The notes under the pieces are model-generated. The model did not search any database, was not told the origin of the DNA, and saw only the letters and a list, made by a program, of their open reading frames with translations. From contig CAVYTO010000002.1 in the NCBI GenBank assembly GCA_963771505.1, forward strand, positions 1,178,001 through 1,242,000: a DNA stretch of 64,000 bases, given 5' to 3'. Made by a program: the position numbers and the translations under genes. This document shows positions 1 to 8,780 of the stretch, one piece after another (the stretch's first letter is position 1; every line of letters starts with the position of its first letter). Origin of the DNA: JAJPHW01 sp963771505 (lineage in GTDB: Bacteria; Acidobacteriota; Terriglobia; Terriglobales; Acidobacteriaceae).

Positions 1-1043
1 GTGAACTGCGAAACGGTATCTATGAGTTGTTGTTGGAAAGGCCAAGCGCCGCGCCCGAAAAGATTTCGGCGCATTTGAAGTTGGTGTCGGACGTCGACCT
101 GTTGCTCCCCGCCCAAATCGCAAACTACACAGATTTCTACGCTTCCATCTTTCATGCGACGAATGTCGGAAGCATGTTTCGCCCGGAAAATCCCCTGCTT
201 CCCAATTACAAATATGTGCCCATCGGCTATCACGGGCGGGCTTCGTCGATTGTTGTCAGCGGAACCGAGGTAAGGCGACCAAATGGCCAAACCAGTGAGG
301 CTAATGCCCCGCCGCAGTTCGGCGCAAGCAAGCGTCTGGATTATGAACTTGAGCTCGGCATCTTCGTCGGCAAAGGCAACGCGCTTGGCCAGCCCATTCC
401 AATCGCCGATGCACCCCGGCACATTTTTGGGATTTGCCTGGTGAACGATTGGTCGGCTCGCGATATTCAAGCGTGGGAATATCAGCCCCTTGGGCCATTC
501 CTTGCCAAGAACTTCTCCACTACGATTTCTCCGTGGGTCGTCACTCTCGACGCTTTGGCACCATTCTTCATTCCAACTTTTTCGCGTCCCGAGGGTGACC
601 CAGCTCCCCTGCCCTATCTGCTCGATCCGGCAGATCAACAAAGTGGTGGAATCAACATTACGTTGGAAGTATGGTTGCAGTCGGCGCGGATGAAAGCCGA
701 AAACATGAAGCCGTTCCGCTTGAGTCAGGGAAACTTCTCCGACTTGTATTGGACAGTGGCCCAGATGCTCACCCACCACGCCAGCGGCGGCTGCAACCTG
801 TTACCGGGCGATTTGCTGGCGAGCGGGACAGTGTCTGGTCAAGAAAAATCGTCACGCGGCTGCCTGCTCGAATTGGCCTGGCGCGGACAAGAGCCAGTGG
901 AACTCCCTACCGGAGAGCGAAGGGGATTTATTGCAGACGGAGACGAGATCATTTTGCGTGGATTCTGCGAACGCCCCGGATATCGTCGCATCGGTCTGGG
1001 CGAGTGCCGTGGCACGGTGCTTCCTGCTCTGCCGCTGACTTAA
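1..1043 (+). CDS. fahA: Fumarylacetoacetase, 5' end cut by window edge
   Basis: Last enzyme of tyrosine/homogentisate breakdown; it splits fumarylacetoacetate into fumarate and acetoacetate in the cytosol. The reading frame is open to the left edge (codons begin at base 3), so the true start and part of the N-terminal SH3-like domain lie outside. Visible family marks are GYHGRASS, holding the catalytic His of the family, the metal-binding ELEL pair in DYELELGIF, NDWSARDIQAWEYQPLGPF followed by the AKNF lysine, and GTVSGQEKSS near the end. About 345 residues are visible against roughly 420 for the family. A second FAH-family gene follows after 25 bases. Confidence 0.93.
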   Translation, partial: ELRNGIYELLLERPSAAPEKISAHLKLVSDVDLLLPAQIANYTDFYASIFHATNVGSMFRPENPLLPNYKYVPIGYHGRASSIVVSGTEVRRPNGQTSEANAPPQFGASKRLDYELELGIFVGKGNALGQPIPIADAPRHIFGICLVNDWSARDIQAWEYQPLGPFLAKNFSTTISPWVVTLDALAPFFIPTFSRPEGDPAPLPYLLDPADQQSGGINITLEVWLQSARMKAENMKPFRLSQGNFSDLYWTVAQMLTHHASGGCNLLPGDLLASGTVSGQEKSSRGCLLELAWRGQEPVELPTGERRGFIADGDEIILRGFCERPGYRRIGLGECRGTVLPALPLT

Positions 1044-1068
1044 AATTCGCTACCACCAGAGGAGCCCT

Positions 1069-1866
1069 ATGCGTTATTGCCGTTTCGAACTGAAAGACAC
1101 TTCCTGCTATGGGTTAATCGAATCGGTAGCTGGACGCGACGAGATCACTCGCTGTCTCTTGCGTGCGCCCGAAGAAGCTGGTTCTATCGACGACGTCCCA
1201 AGCAAGTCGATGACGCGAATTCCTCTTTCCGAAGCAGCTTTGTTGGTTCCGGTCCAACCAACAAAAATCGTTTGCGTAGGGAGGAACTACCGCGCCCATG
1301 CGGCGGAACTCGGGCATGAAGTGCCGGAAGAGCCGCTGATTTTTCTTAAGCCGCCTTCGTCTCTGCTGGCAACTGGGGAGACCATCCGCCGCCCATCCGC
1401 GTCCCAGCGCGTCGACTACGAAGGCGAACTCGCCGTAATCATCGGCAGGCGGTGCTACAAGCCTTCGCCGGACGAAGACATCCGCAAATACATTCTCGGA
1501 TATACAGCCTGCAACGACGTCACCGCGCGAGATCTGCAAAAGAAAGATCCGCAGTGGACTCGCGGTAAAGGCTTCGATACTTTTTGTCCTGTGGGCCCAA
1601 TTGTCACCGACGAGATCGATCCTTGGGCTGGGATTGCGGTCGAGACTCGAGTAAACAAACAGATCCGCCAAAAAGGCAATACCCGCGATCTGATTTTCCC
1701 ACTGGATGTCGTGATTCGTTACATCGCCGCCGTCATGACCTTGTTTCCTGGCGATCTCATCGCCACTGGAACTCCGGAAGGGGTGGGGCCGCTCGTTGCC
1801 GGAGATGAGGTCGAAGTCGAAGTTGAAGGTATCGGGATTTTGAGAAACCCGGTAGCCGAGGAGTAG
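1069..1866 (+). CDS. FAH-family hydrolase/isomerase (FAHD1- or HpcE-like)
   Basis: A 265-residue protein with a complete C-terminal FAH catalytic fold. IVCVGRNYRAHAAELG opens the domain, DYEGELAVIIG carries metal-binding acidic residues, and YTACNDVTARDLQ, RGKGFDTFCPVGP and LIATGTPEGVGP are standard family blocks. Relatives act as acylpyruvate hydrolase, oxaloacetate decarboxylase or 2-hydroxyhepta-2,4-diene-1,7-dioate isomerase, and sequence alone does not choose among these. The position directly behind fumarylacetoacetase suggests co-transcription in aromatic amino acid breakdown. The start has GGAG 9 bases upstream. Confidence 0.88.
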   Translation: MRYCRFELKDTSCYGLIESVAGRDEITRCLLRAPEEAGSIDDVPSKSMTRIPLSEAALLVPVQPTKIVCVGRNYRAHAAELGHEVPEEPLIFLKPPSSLLATGETIRRPSASQRVDYEGELAVIIGRRCYKPSPDEDIRKYILGYTACNDVTARDLQKKDPQWTRGKGFDTFCPVGPIVTDEIDPWAGIAVETRVNKQIRQKGNTRDLIFPLDVVIRYIAAVMTLFPGDLIATGTPEGVGPLVAGDEVEVEVEGIGILRNPVAEE

Positions 1867-1947
1867 CCGACCCTATAGGTGCTCCGCCGTGCTTAAGCTA
1901 TCGTTCAGGTAGCATCGCATACAACTAAACATCGAAGGGAGATTATC

Positions 1948-2967
1948 ATGCGAATTTTGATCATCACGTTTTGGGCAATGCTCTGCGTCTCGACGGTTGC
2001 AGTCGCGCAAAAATACGAAGTCACCGGGCAGATTCCAATCCCCGGCGAGGGTGGTTGGGACTATCTCTATGCCGACTCCGGCAGCCGGATGCTCTACGTC
2101 TCTCACAGCACGCAAGTGGAGGTGATCGATCTCGATTCAGGCAAACCTGTCGCTGCCATCACTGGGATGAAGCGGATTCACGGCATCGCGGTAGCCCACG
2201 ATCTCGGGCGCGGATTTATTAGCGATGGCGGGGACGATTCGGTTGTGATTTTCGACTTGGTTTCCCGGGCGGTGCTGCAAAAAGTTCCGACTGGCAAGAA
2301 TCCCGACGGCATTGTTTACGATCCGGCGAGCAAGCGCGTATTCGCATTCAATGGACGCAGCAATGACGTGACCGCGATCGACGGCGCGACCGGCAAGGTC
2401 GCAGGAACGGTGGCTCTCGGTGGCAAACCTGAATTTCCCGTCACCGATGCAGCCGGCAACATTTTTGACAACATCGAGGACAAAAGCGAGATCGTCAAAC
2501 TCGATCCGCAATCGCTGAAGGTGACGGCTCGTTGGCCAGTCGCGCCGTGCAAAGAACCCTCTGGGCTGGCTTACGACAAAGCGACCCACCGGCTGTTCGC
2601 CGTCTGCGATAACCAGAAGATGGCAGTCGTCGACGCCGGGTCCGGCAAAGTTGTGGCCACGGTGGCTGTTGGCGACGGGCCCGACGCAACAGTGTTTGAC
2701 GCTTCTAGGAAGCTCGTGTTTTCGTCGAATGGCGAGGACGGGAACCTAACCGTCGTGAAACAGGACGGCGCCGATAAATATTCGGTGGCCGACACGGTAA
2801 CCACGGAGAAAAGCGGGCGCACTCTGGCCCTCGACGAAAAAACCGGCAAGATATACATTGCTGCGGCCAAATTCGGCGCGGCTCCGGCAGCTACGTCCGA
2901 CAATCCACATCCGCGGCCGAAAGTGGTTTCCGGTACCTTCCACTTAATTGTGGTTTCGCCGAAATAG
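1948..2967 (+). CDS. Secreted YncE-like beta-propeller protein
   Basis: A 339-residue exported protein. Residues 1-20 form a signal peptide ending VAVAQ. The rest is a run of about seven propeller blades with repeated patterns such as GKPVAAI, GKVAGTV and GKVVATV followed by GxxPDxxxxD, as in YVTN/YncE and NHL-type periplasmic propellers. No catalytic residues can be named; such proteins usually bind ligands or partners. A good Shine-Dalgarno (GGGAG) precedes the ATG. It ends 10 bases before the convergent aminotransferase gene. Confidence 0.82.
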   Translation: MRILIITFWAMLCVSTVAVAQKYEVTGQIPIPGEGGWDYLYADSGSRMLYVSHSTQVEVIDLDSGKPVAAITGMKRIHGIAVAHDLGRGFISDGGDDSVVIFDLVSRAVLQKVPTGKNPDGIVYDPASKRVFAFNGRSNDVTAIDGATGKVAGTVALGGKPEFPVTDAAGNIFDNIEDKSEIVKLDPQSLKVTARWPVAPCKEPSGLAYDKATHRLFAVCDNQKMAVVDAGSGKVVATVAVGDGPDATVFDASRKLVFSSNGEDGNLTVVKQDGADKYSVADTVTTEKSGRTLALDEKTGKIYIAAAKFGAAPAATSDNPHPRPKVVSGTFHLIVVSPK

Positions 2968-2976
2968 GATCGCGCA

Positions 2977-4272
2977 TTACACAGCCACAGGTTGCCGCAC
3001 TTCCGCCAACGCCTCGGCGAACGCGGCAACCGCCTGATCGACCTGTTTTTCCGTGATGATGAGCGGCGGCTGAAAACGCACGACGTTCGCGTTCACGCCG
3101 CCGACTCCCACTAAGACTCCGCGGCGGAACAACGCGTCACGCACCGCTTCCGTCTCTGCGGCAGCAGGAGCCAGCTTTTCGTCTTTCACAAGTTCGACGC
3201 CAATCATTAGCCCAAGGCCGCGCACTTCGCCGATCAAGCTGTGCTTCCTCTGTAATTCGCGCAACTTATTCATCGCATACATCCCCATGCGAGAGGCTGT
3301 GGCCGGGAGACTTTCCGATTCCATGAAGCGGATGTTGGCCAGGGCTGCCGCGCACGATACTGGGTTGCCGCCGAAAGTTGAAAGGTGGTCTCCCGGCTTG
3401 TAGGCAGCGGCAATCTCAGGCCGCGTCGTATACGCGCTAAGCGGGAACCCGTCGGCAATGCCTTTGGCGGTTACAAGAAAGTCGGGAACAACTCCAAAAT
3501 GTTCGATGGCAAACATCTTTCCTGTGCGTCCAAATCCCGTTTGCACTTCGTCGCAGATAAAAAGAATGCCGTGTCGGTCGAGCACTTTTTTGATTTCTTT
3601 AAAGTAATTCGGCGGCGGCACAATGATGCCGCCTTCGCCCCAAACGGGTTCTGAGATAAATGCCGCGACATCTCCTGCGGTCGAGAAACGGATGACATCT
3701 TCCAGCGCCTGCGCGCACTGGCGTCCGCATTCTTCAGGGTCGGAAGGCCAATTGGAGCGATAGGTGTAAGGCACGGGCGCAAACGCGATTCCCGGAGCGT
3801 AAGGGCCGCCGCGCTTTTTGCGTCCTTGATTCCCGGTAATGCTGAGCGTTCCCCAACTACGTCCGTGAAAGCTGGCATGCAAAGCGATAAATTCGTGCTT
3901 GCCGGAGTACAACCGCGCCAGCTTCATCGCACCTTCGATAGCCTCGGCTCCGCCGTTACCGAAAAATGTCTTAGTCAAGCCCTTGGGTGCAATCTCCGCG
4001 ATCTTCTCGGCCAGATCGCCCACAGGCTTTGCGTGGTAGAGGTAAGACTGGCAGTGGATCAGCTTATCCATCTGATCTTTTGCGGCCTCGATTACCTGCG
4101 GATTGCAGTGACCCGCGTTCACGACTGAAATCCCCGCGAAGCAGTCGAGGTACTCGCGGCCGTTCACGTCGGTGATCGTGCATCCGCTGGCGTGGTCGAC
4201 TACTAACGGAGAAACGGACTTCAGGAAGCCCGTCATCACATAATCTTTGTACTGCTGAACTGTGTCTGACAT
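2977..4272 (-). CDS. Class III aminotransferase (AGXT2 / beta-alanine type)
   Basis: PLP-dependent omega-aminotransferase of 431 residues. FFGNGGAEAIEGAMKLAR is the phosphate-binding block, ICDEVQTGFGRTGK holds the PLP-contacting Asp, and VTAKGIADGFPLSA carries the Schiff-base lysine. The fold matches alanine-glyoxylate/beta-alanine-pyruvate aminotransferases. I chose the ATG at 4272 because GAGG lies 7 bases upstream; the longer frame to 4329 would overlap the previous gene. It lies 19 bases behind methylmalonate-semialdehyde dehydrogenase, so the pair could turn beta-alanine or 3-aminoisobutyrate into acetyl-CoA or propionyl-CoA. The substrate is inferred from context. Confidence 0.88.
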   Translation of the reverse strand: MSDTVQQYKDYVMTGFLKSVSPLVVDHASGCTITDVNGREYLDCFAGISVVNAGHCNPQVIEAAKDQMDKLIHCQSYLYHAKPVGDLAEKIAEIAPKGLTKTFFGNGGAEAIEGAMKLARLYSGKHEFIALHASFHGRSWGTLSITGNQGRKKRGGPYAPGIAFAPVPYTYRSNWPSDPEECGRQCAQALEDVIRFSTAGDVAAFISEPVWGEGGIIVPPPNYFKEIKKVLDRHGILFICDEVQTGFGRTGKMFAIEHFGVVPDFLVTAKGIADGFPLSAYTTRPEIAAAYKPGDHLSTFGGNPVSCAAALANIRFMESESLPATASRMGMYAMNKLRELQRKHSLIGEVRGLGLMIGVELVKDEKLAPAAAETEAVRDALFRRGVLVGVGGVNANVVRFQPPLIITEKQVDQAVAAFAEALAEVRQPVAV

Positions 4273-4291
4273 GCTGACCTCGATCGGCGGC

Positions 4292-5776
4292 TTAGAACTT
4301 ACGCGAGTGCTCTTTCGCCCAGCGCTCAATTACAACTTTCTTTTCGGTGTAGAACTCGACCGCGTCGCGACCCTGCGCATGCATGATGCCGAAAAAACTG
4401 TCTTTCCAGCCGCTGAACGGAAAGTACGCCATGGGAGCGGCGACGCCGATGTTGATGCCGACGTTACCGGCGGGGGCTTCGTAGCGAAATCGCCGCGCCG
4501 CCGCGCCGCTGGATGTGAACAGCGACGCCTGATTGCCGAACGCGCTGCGCTCCAGAAATGCCATCGCTTCATCCATGTCATTCGCGTGAACTAGGCTTAG
4601 GACGGGTCCGAAAATTTCCGTTTCGGTGAGTTCGCTGCTGGCGGGCACCGCGTCAAGGATTGTCGGCTTCACAAAATTGCCACGCTGCGCTTGATTCGGG
4701 CTCCTGCCGTCAACTAACACTCTAGCTCCGTCATGTTTGCCTTTGTCGATGAGCCCTTCAATCCTCGTCCGGCTTTGAGGAGTGATCACCGGCCCCATCT
4801 GTACGCCTTCGTCAATCCCGTTGCCGACTTTGAGTGAACTGGCTGCATCCGCAATCGAGTCGCGAAACGTCTGCTGGGCTTCACCCACCGTGACCGCAAC
4901 TGATACCGCAAGGCAACGCTGACCGGCGCAACCAAACGCGCTATCTGTGATGATTTGTGTAGTGCTCGCCATGTCAGCATCGGGAAGAACGATCACGTGA
5001 TTCTTAGCCCCGCCCTGGCACTGCGCGCGCTTGCCGTTCTTCCCCGCTCTCTCGTAGACATAACGCGCGATAGGGGTCGAACCCACGAAGCTGATCGCCC
5101 TGACCTTAGGGTGATCAAGCAACGCGTCGACCGCGCTCTTGCCACCATTCACTAGATTCGCGACGCCTGCTGGCAAACCGGTCTGCTCCAGCAGTTCGAA
5201 TGCCCGGCGCATCGTGAGAGGAACGCGCTCCGATGGCTTCATGATCACTGTGTTGCCCGTAGCGATGGCATACGGCAGAAACCAGAATGGAATCATGCCG
5301 GGAAAATTGAAGGGAGTGATGGCCGCCACCACTCCCAGCGGTTGGCGGATCATGGTTTCGTCGATTCCGCGAGCGACATCTTCCAGGTTGTAGCCTTGCA
5401 TCATCATCGGGATGCCGCAGGCGACTTCCACGTTCTCAATCGCACGCCGCAGCTCGGCCTTAGCCTCAGTAAGGGTCTTGCCATTTTCGGTGGTGATGAC
5501 ACGGCTCAGTTCGTCGATATGATCTTCAAGCAACGCCTTCAGCTTGAAGAGGGGCTGAATGCGGTCTTCCGGCGGAGTGCGCCGCCATGCGGGATACGCC
5601 GCTGCAGCCGCCTCAATGGCATCAGCAACTTCCCGGGAAGTAGAAAGTGGCGTGTGAGCTATCACTTCGCCAGTCGCGGGATTCACCACATCCATCCAAT
5701 CATTCGTGGACGATTCGACCCACGCGCCGTTGACGTAGTTGGCGACTTTCGCATCTGTAGGCGCAGTCACGGTCAT
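4292..5776 (-). CDS. mmsA: CoA-acylating methylmalonate-semialdehyde dehydrogenase
   Basis: NAD-dependent enzyme that converts methylmalonate or malonate semialdehyde to propionyl-CoA or acetyl-CoA. The 494 residues show ITPFNFPGMIPFWF, the nucleophile in FGCAGQRCLAVS (Cys about 288), and QGGAKNH where ordinary aldehyde dehydrogenases have a general-base Glu. Loss of that Glu is typical of the CoA-dependent MMSDH family. The ATG at 5776 has GAGG 7 bases upstream, while the longer start at 5791 has no ribosome site. It lies inside a minus-strand run of catabolic genes. Confidence 0.93.
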   Translation of the reverse strand: MTVTAPTDAKVANYVNGAWVESSTNDWMDVVNPATGEVIAHTPLSTSREVADAIEAAAAAYPAWRRTPPEDRIQPLFKLKALLEDHIDELSRVITTENGKTLTEAKAELRRAIENVEVACGIPMMMQGYNLEDVARGIDETMIRQPLGVVAAITPFNFPGMIPFWFLPYAIATGNTVIMKPSERVPLTMRRAFELLEQTGLPAGVANLVNGGKSAVDALLDHPKVRAISFVGSTPIARYVYERAGKNGKRAQCQGGAKNHVIVLPDADMASTTQIITDSAFGCAGQRCLAVSVAVTVGEAQQTFRDSIADAASSLKVGNGIDEGVQMGPVITPQSRTRIEGLIDKGKHDGARVLVDGRSPNQAQRGNFVKPTILDAVPASSELTETEIFGPVLSLVHANDMDEAMAFLERSAFGNQASLFTSSGAAARRFRYEAPAGNVGINIGVAAPMAYFPFSGWKDSFFGIMHAQGRDAVEFYTEKKVVIERWAKEHSRKF

Positions 5777-5842
5777 AGGTTGGCCTCGCACATCGGGACG
5801 CGTAACGCGGGCTGCAAGTGAGGCACGGAAATCATGGTTGCT

Positions 5843-7201
5843 TCAAACCAGTTGAGCACTGGCCTCCTGACGGGCATTTATTTCTGCGAAGCCGGCTTCC
5901 AGCACATCGAGCCCTTCGTCCATTTGCGCTTCGGTCACGACCAGCGGCACCAGGATGCGGATCACGTTTCCGTAGGAGCCCGCGGTGATTGTGATAAGCC
6001 CGTGTTCATAGCAGTACTGAGTGATCTGCTTTGTCTCCGGCATCGCGGGTTCGCGTGTTCCTGCCTTCACGAGCTCAATCGCTTGCATCCCCCCTAAACC
6101 GCGAACATCGCCAATCATGGGCCACTGCCGCTGCCATTCCTTGGCGCGTTTTTGAAAGCGCGCTCCCAGTTCATTGGCTCGCGTAAGAAGATCTTCTTTC
6201 TCGAAGAGATCAAAAACTGCCAGGGCAGCCGCGCACGACAGCGGATTTCCCGCAAACGTTCCACCGAGACCGCCGGGTCCAGGCGCGTCCATAATTTCTG
6301 CTCGTCCAGTCACAGCCGCTAGGGGCAGACCGCCGCCCAGAGATTTTGCCGTCACCAGCAAGTCCGGTTCAATCCCGAAGTATTCGCTGGCAAACAACTT
6401 TCCCGTGCGGCCGAAACCACTCTGGACTTCGTCAGCGATGAAAAGAACTCCGTGCTTATGGCAAAGCTCGATGAGCAATTTGAAATAATCTTGCGGAGGA
6501 ACCACGAATCCCCCCTCGCCCAGCACTGGCTCTGCAATCACCGCAGCTACATCCTCAGACGCGACCACCCGCTTGAAAGTGTCTTCAAGATGGCGCGCGC
6601 AAAATAAATCGCAGGAAGGATACTTGAGTGAATACGAACAGCGGTAGCAATAAGCGTACGGAATTCGGTACACATCTCCCGGTAGCGGAGTGAATCCCGC
6701 TTTGTACGGATGCGTTTTGCTGGTCAACGATAGCGCCATCATGGTGCGGCCGTGGAACGCATCTTCAAATGCGATAATTCCCGGCCTCTTGGTGTGCGCT
6801 CTCGCGATTTTCACCGCATTTTCCACGGCTTCCGCGCCGCTGTTTACGAACATCGTTTTTTTAGGAAATGCCCCGGGAGCAGCGCGATTCATACGCTCAG
6901 CAAGCTCGACGTACCCTTCGTACGCGGTCACTTGCACGCAAGTGTGCATAAACTTGTCGAGCTGATCGCGGACGGCCGCAACTACCGGCTCGCGCCTGTG
7001 TCCGACATTGATGCAACCAATACCGCCGGCGAAGTCGATGTAACGGTTACCATCTACATCTTCGAGCCACGCGTCCTGCGCTTTCGCCACATACACCGGC
7101 GTCGCATGGGACAAACCTCGGGGCACAGCGGCCTGTCGACGCTCAGCCAGCGCTTTCGATCTGGGCCCGGGAATCTCGGTTTTTAGGTGAATCGTATTCA
7201 T
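5843..7201 (-). CDS. gabT: 4-aminobutyrate aminotransferase-like, class III
   Basis: 452-residue PLP enzyme, probably moving the amino group of GABA (or a related omega-amino acid) to 2-oxoglutarate to give succinate semialdehyde. Family blocks are GGIGCINVGHR, FVNSGAEAVENAVKIAR, EPVLGEGGFVVPP, IADEVQSGFGRTGK and the lysine in VTAKSLGGGLPLAA. This set is closest to GabT among the three aminotransferases here. The ATG at 7201 begins MNTIHLKTEIPGP, which fits family length; the upstream Shine-Dalgarno is weak. The neighbouring aldehyde dehydrogenase could take the product to succinate. Confidence 0.9.
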   Translation of the reverse strand: MNTIHLKTEIPGPRSKALAERRQAAVPRGLSHATPVYVAKAQDAWLEDVDGNRYIDFAGGIGCINVGHRREPVVAAVRDQLDKFMHTCVQVTAYEGYVELAERMNRAAPGAFPKKTMFVNSGAEAVENAVKIARAHTKRPGIIAFEDAFHGRTMMALSLTSKTHPYKAGFTPLPGDVYRIPYAYCYRCSYSLKYPSCDLFCARHLEDTFKRVVASEDVAAVIAEPVLGEGGFVVPPQDYFKLLIELCHKHGVLFIADEVQSGFGRTGKLFASEYFGIEPDLLVTAKSLGGGLPLAAVTGRAEIMDAPGPGGLGGTFAGNPLSCAAALAVFDLFEKEDLLTRANELGARFQKRAKEWQRQWPMIGDVRGLGGMQAIELVKAGTREPAMPETKQITQYCYEHGLITITAGSYGNVIRILVPLVVTEAQMDEGLDVLEAGFAEINARQEASAQLV

Positions 7202-7247
7202 GCGGTTCAGCTTCTGCTGCGGCCAGTGGTTTTGGCAGACCACAATT

Positions 7248-7265
7248 GACGAACGACCAACGACC
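7248..7265. repeat. Short period-7 tandem tract
   Basis: GACGAAC then GACCAAC then GACC, a 7-base repeat in the gap between the aldehyde dehydrogenase stop and the gabT start. A second period-7 tract with a different unit lies before scpB. Confidence 0.55.
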
Positions 7266-7270
7266 GTTTC

Positions 7271-8752
7271 TCAATACCAACCAATCGGCGCCTCGTTCAG
7301 GTTGATGTGGACCTGCTTCGTCTCAAGATATTCTTCGATCCCCCAAGGCCCTAACTCGCGACCAAATCCGGACTGTTTGTACCCGCCCCATGGCGCTTCC
7401 ACATAAGTCGGCTGCATGTGATTGACCCACACGATTCCAACCCGCAAAGCTTTAACGGTCCGAAAAGCCTTAAAAATGTCACGCGTCCACACCGCCGCAG
7501 CCAGCCCGTATAGCGAATCATTTGCGATTCTGATTGCGTCTTTTTCGTCTTCAAATGGAATGACGGATGCCACCGGCCCAAAAATTTCTTCGCGCGCGAT
7601 GCGGGCGTTGTTGTCAACGTCATAAAAAATGGTCGGCTCGACGTAATACCCTTTATCAAAATCTTTCGGGCGTCCTCCGCCAAAGGCCAGCTTGGCTTCT
7701 TTCTTGCCGATTTCCTGATATTCGCGCACGCGATCGTACTGGTCTTTGCTGACCAACGGCCCCATCTTCGTTTCGCGGTCGAGCGGCGCGCCAAGCTTCA
7801 CTTTTTTCGCTTTCTCGGCCATCGCATCCACAAATTTTTTATAGATCGATTTCTGCACCAGAATCCGGCTGCCCGACGAACACACTTCCCCTTGGTTGAC
7901 GAATACTCCGAACAACGCACCGTCAATCGCCGATTCGAAATCCGCATCCGCAAAAAAGATGTTTGGAGATTTACCGCCGAGTTCCAATGTCACTCGTTTC
8001 ACCGTGTCCGCAGCTTGCTTCACGATGACCTTGCCCACCGAGGCGCTTCCAGTGAATGCGATTTTGTTCACATCGGGATGCTTGACCAGCGGAGCCCCGC
8101 AGGTTTCGCCGAAGCCCGTAATTACGTTGACCACTCCCGGCGGCAAGCCGACTTCCCCGAACCATTTCGCCACTTCTAACGCCGTCAGCGGAGTCTGCTC
8201 CGCGGGCTTCAATACCATGGTGCATCCGGCTGCGATTGCCGGCGCGAGCTTCCATGCCGCCATCGCCAACGGATAATTCCACGGAATGATTTGCCCAGCC
8301 ACTCCCATGGGTTCCTTCATGGTGAGGCTCACGGCATTATCGGGGACAGGATTCACGAAGCCTAGAATCTTCGTGGCCAGGCCGCCGTAATATTCAAAAC
8401 ATGTCGCCACATCGGCGATATCGTATTCCGCTTCAACGATGGGCTTACCAGTGTTTCGACATTCCAATTCCGCCAGCATGGCTGCGTTCTGGCGAATTTT
8501 CTCCGCCAGCCGGAACAAAACCCTCCCACGTTCCTGCGCGGTCGTCGTGGCCCACGGCCCGTCTTCGAAAGCGGCCTTTGCGGCAACTACTGCGCGGTCA
8601 ACGTCCTCAGGCCCCGCCTCTTGCGCGTGCGCGATGATTTCTTCAGTCGACGGGTCATACACAGGAAAAGTCTTCCCTGAAGCGCTGTCGCTCGATTCAC
8701 CGTTGATAAAAAGCTGGTAGTTCTTCACATCGGTTTTAATACCGGACGGCAT
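7271..8752 (-). CDS. NAD(P)-dependent aldehyde dehydrogenase (betaine/aminoaldehyde type)
   Basis: 493-residue member of the classical aldehyde dehydrogenase family, oxidising an aldehyde to its acid. The catalytic set is complete: Asn159 in PWNYPL, general-base Glu257 in LELGGKSPN and nucleophile Cys291 in NQGEVCSSG. The C-terminal WGGYKQSGFGRELG block resembles betaine-, 4-aminobutyraldehyde- and phenylacetaldehyde dehydrogenases more than GabD. In this operon it could oxidise succinate semialdehyde or an aminoaldehyde made from a polyamine. The exact substrate is not readable from sequence. Confidence 0.9.
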   Translation of the reverse strand: MPSGIKTDVKNYQLFINGESSDSASGKTFPVYDPSTEEIIAHAQEAGPEDVDRAVVAAKAAFEDGPWATTTAQERGRVLFRLAEKIRQNAAMLAELECRNTGKPIVEAEYDIADVATCFEYYGGLATKILGFVNPVPDNAVSLTMKEPMGVAGQIIPWNYPLAMAAWKLAPAIAAGCTMVLKPAEQTPLTALEVAKWFGEVGLPPGVVNVITGFGETCGAPLVKHPDVNKIAFTGSASVGKVIVKQAADTVKRVTLELGGKSPNIFFADADFESAIDGALFGVFVNQGEVCSSGSRILVQKSIYKKFVDAMAEKAKKVKLGAPLDRETKMGPLVSKDQYDRVREYQEIGKKEAKLAFGGGRPKDFDKGYYVEPTIFYDVDNNARIAREEIFGPVASVIPFEDEKDAIRIANDSLYGLAAAVWTRDIFKAFRTVKALRVGIVWVNHMQPTYVEAPWGGYKQSGFGRELGPWGIEEYLETKQVHINLNEAPIGWY

Positions 8753-8780
8753 ACAAATCTCCCAATAACGAGCAAACCGC

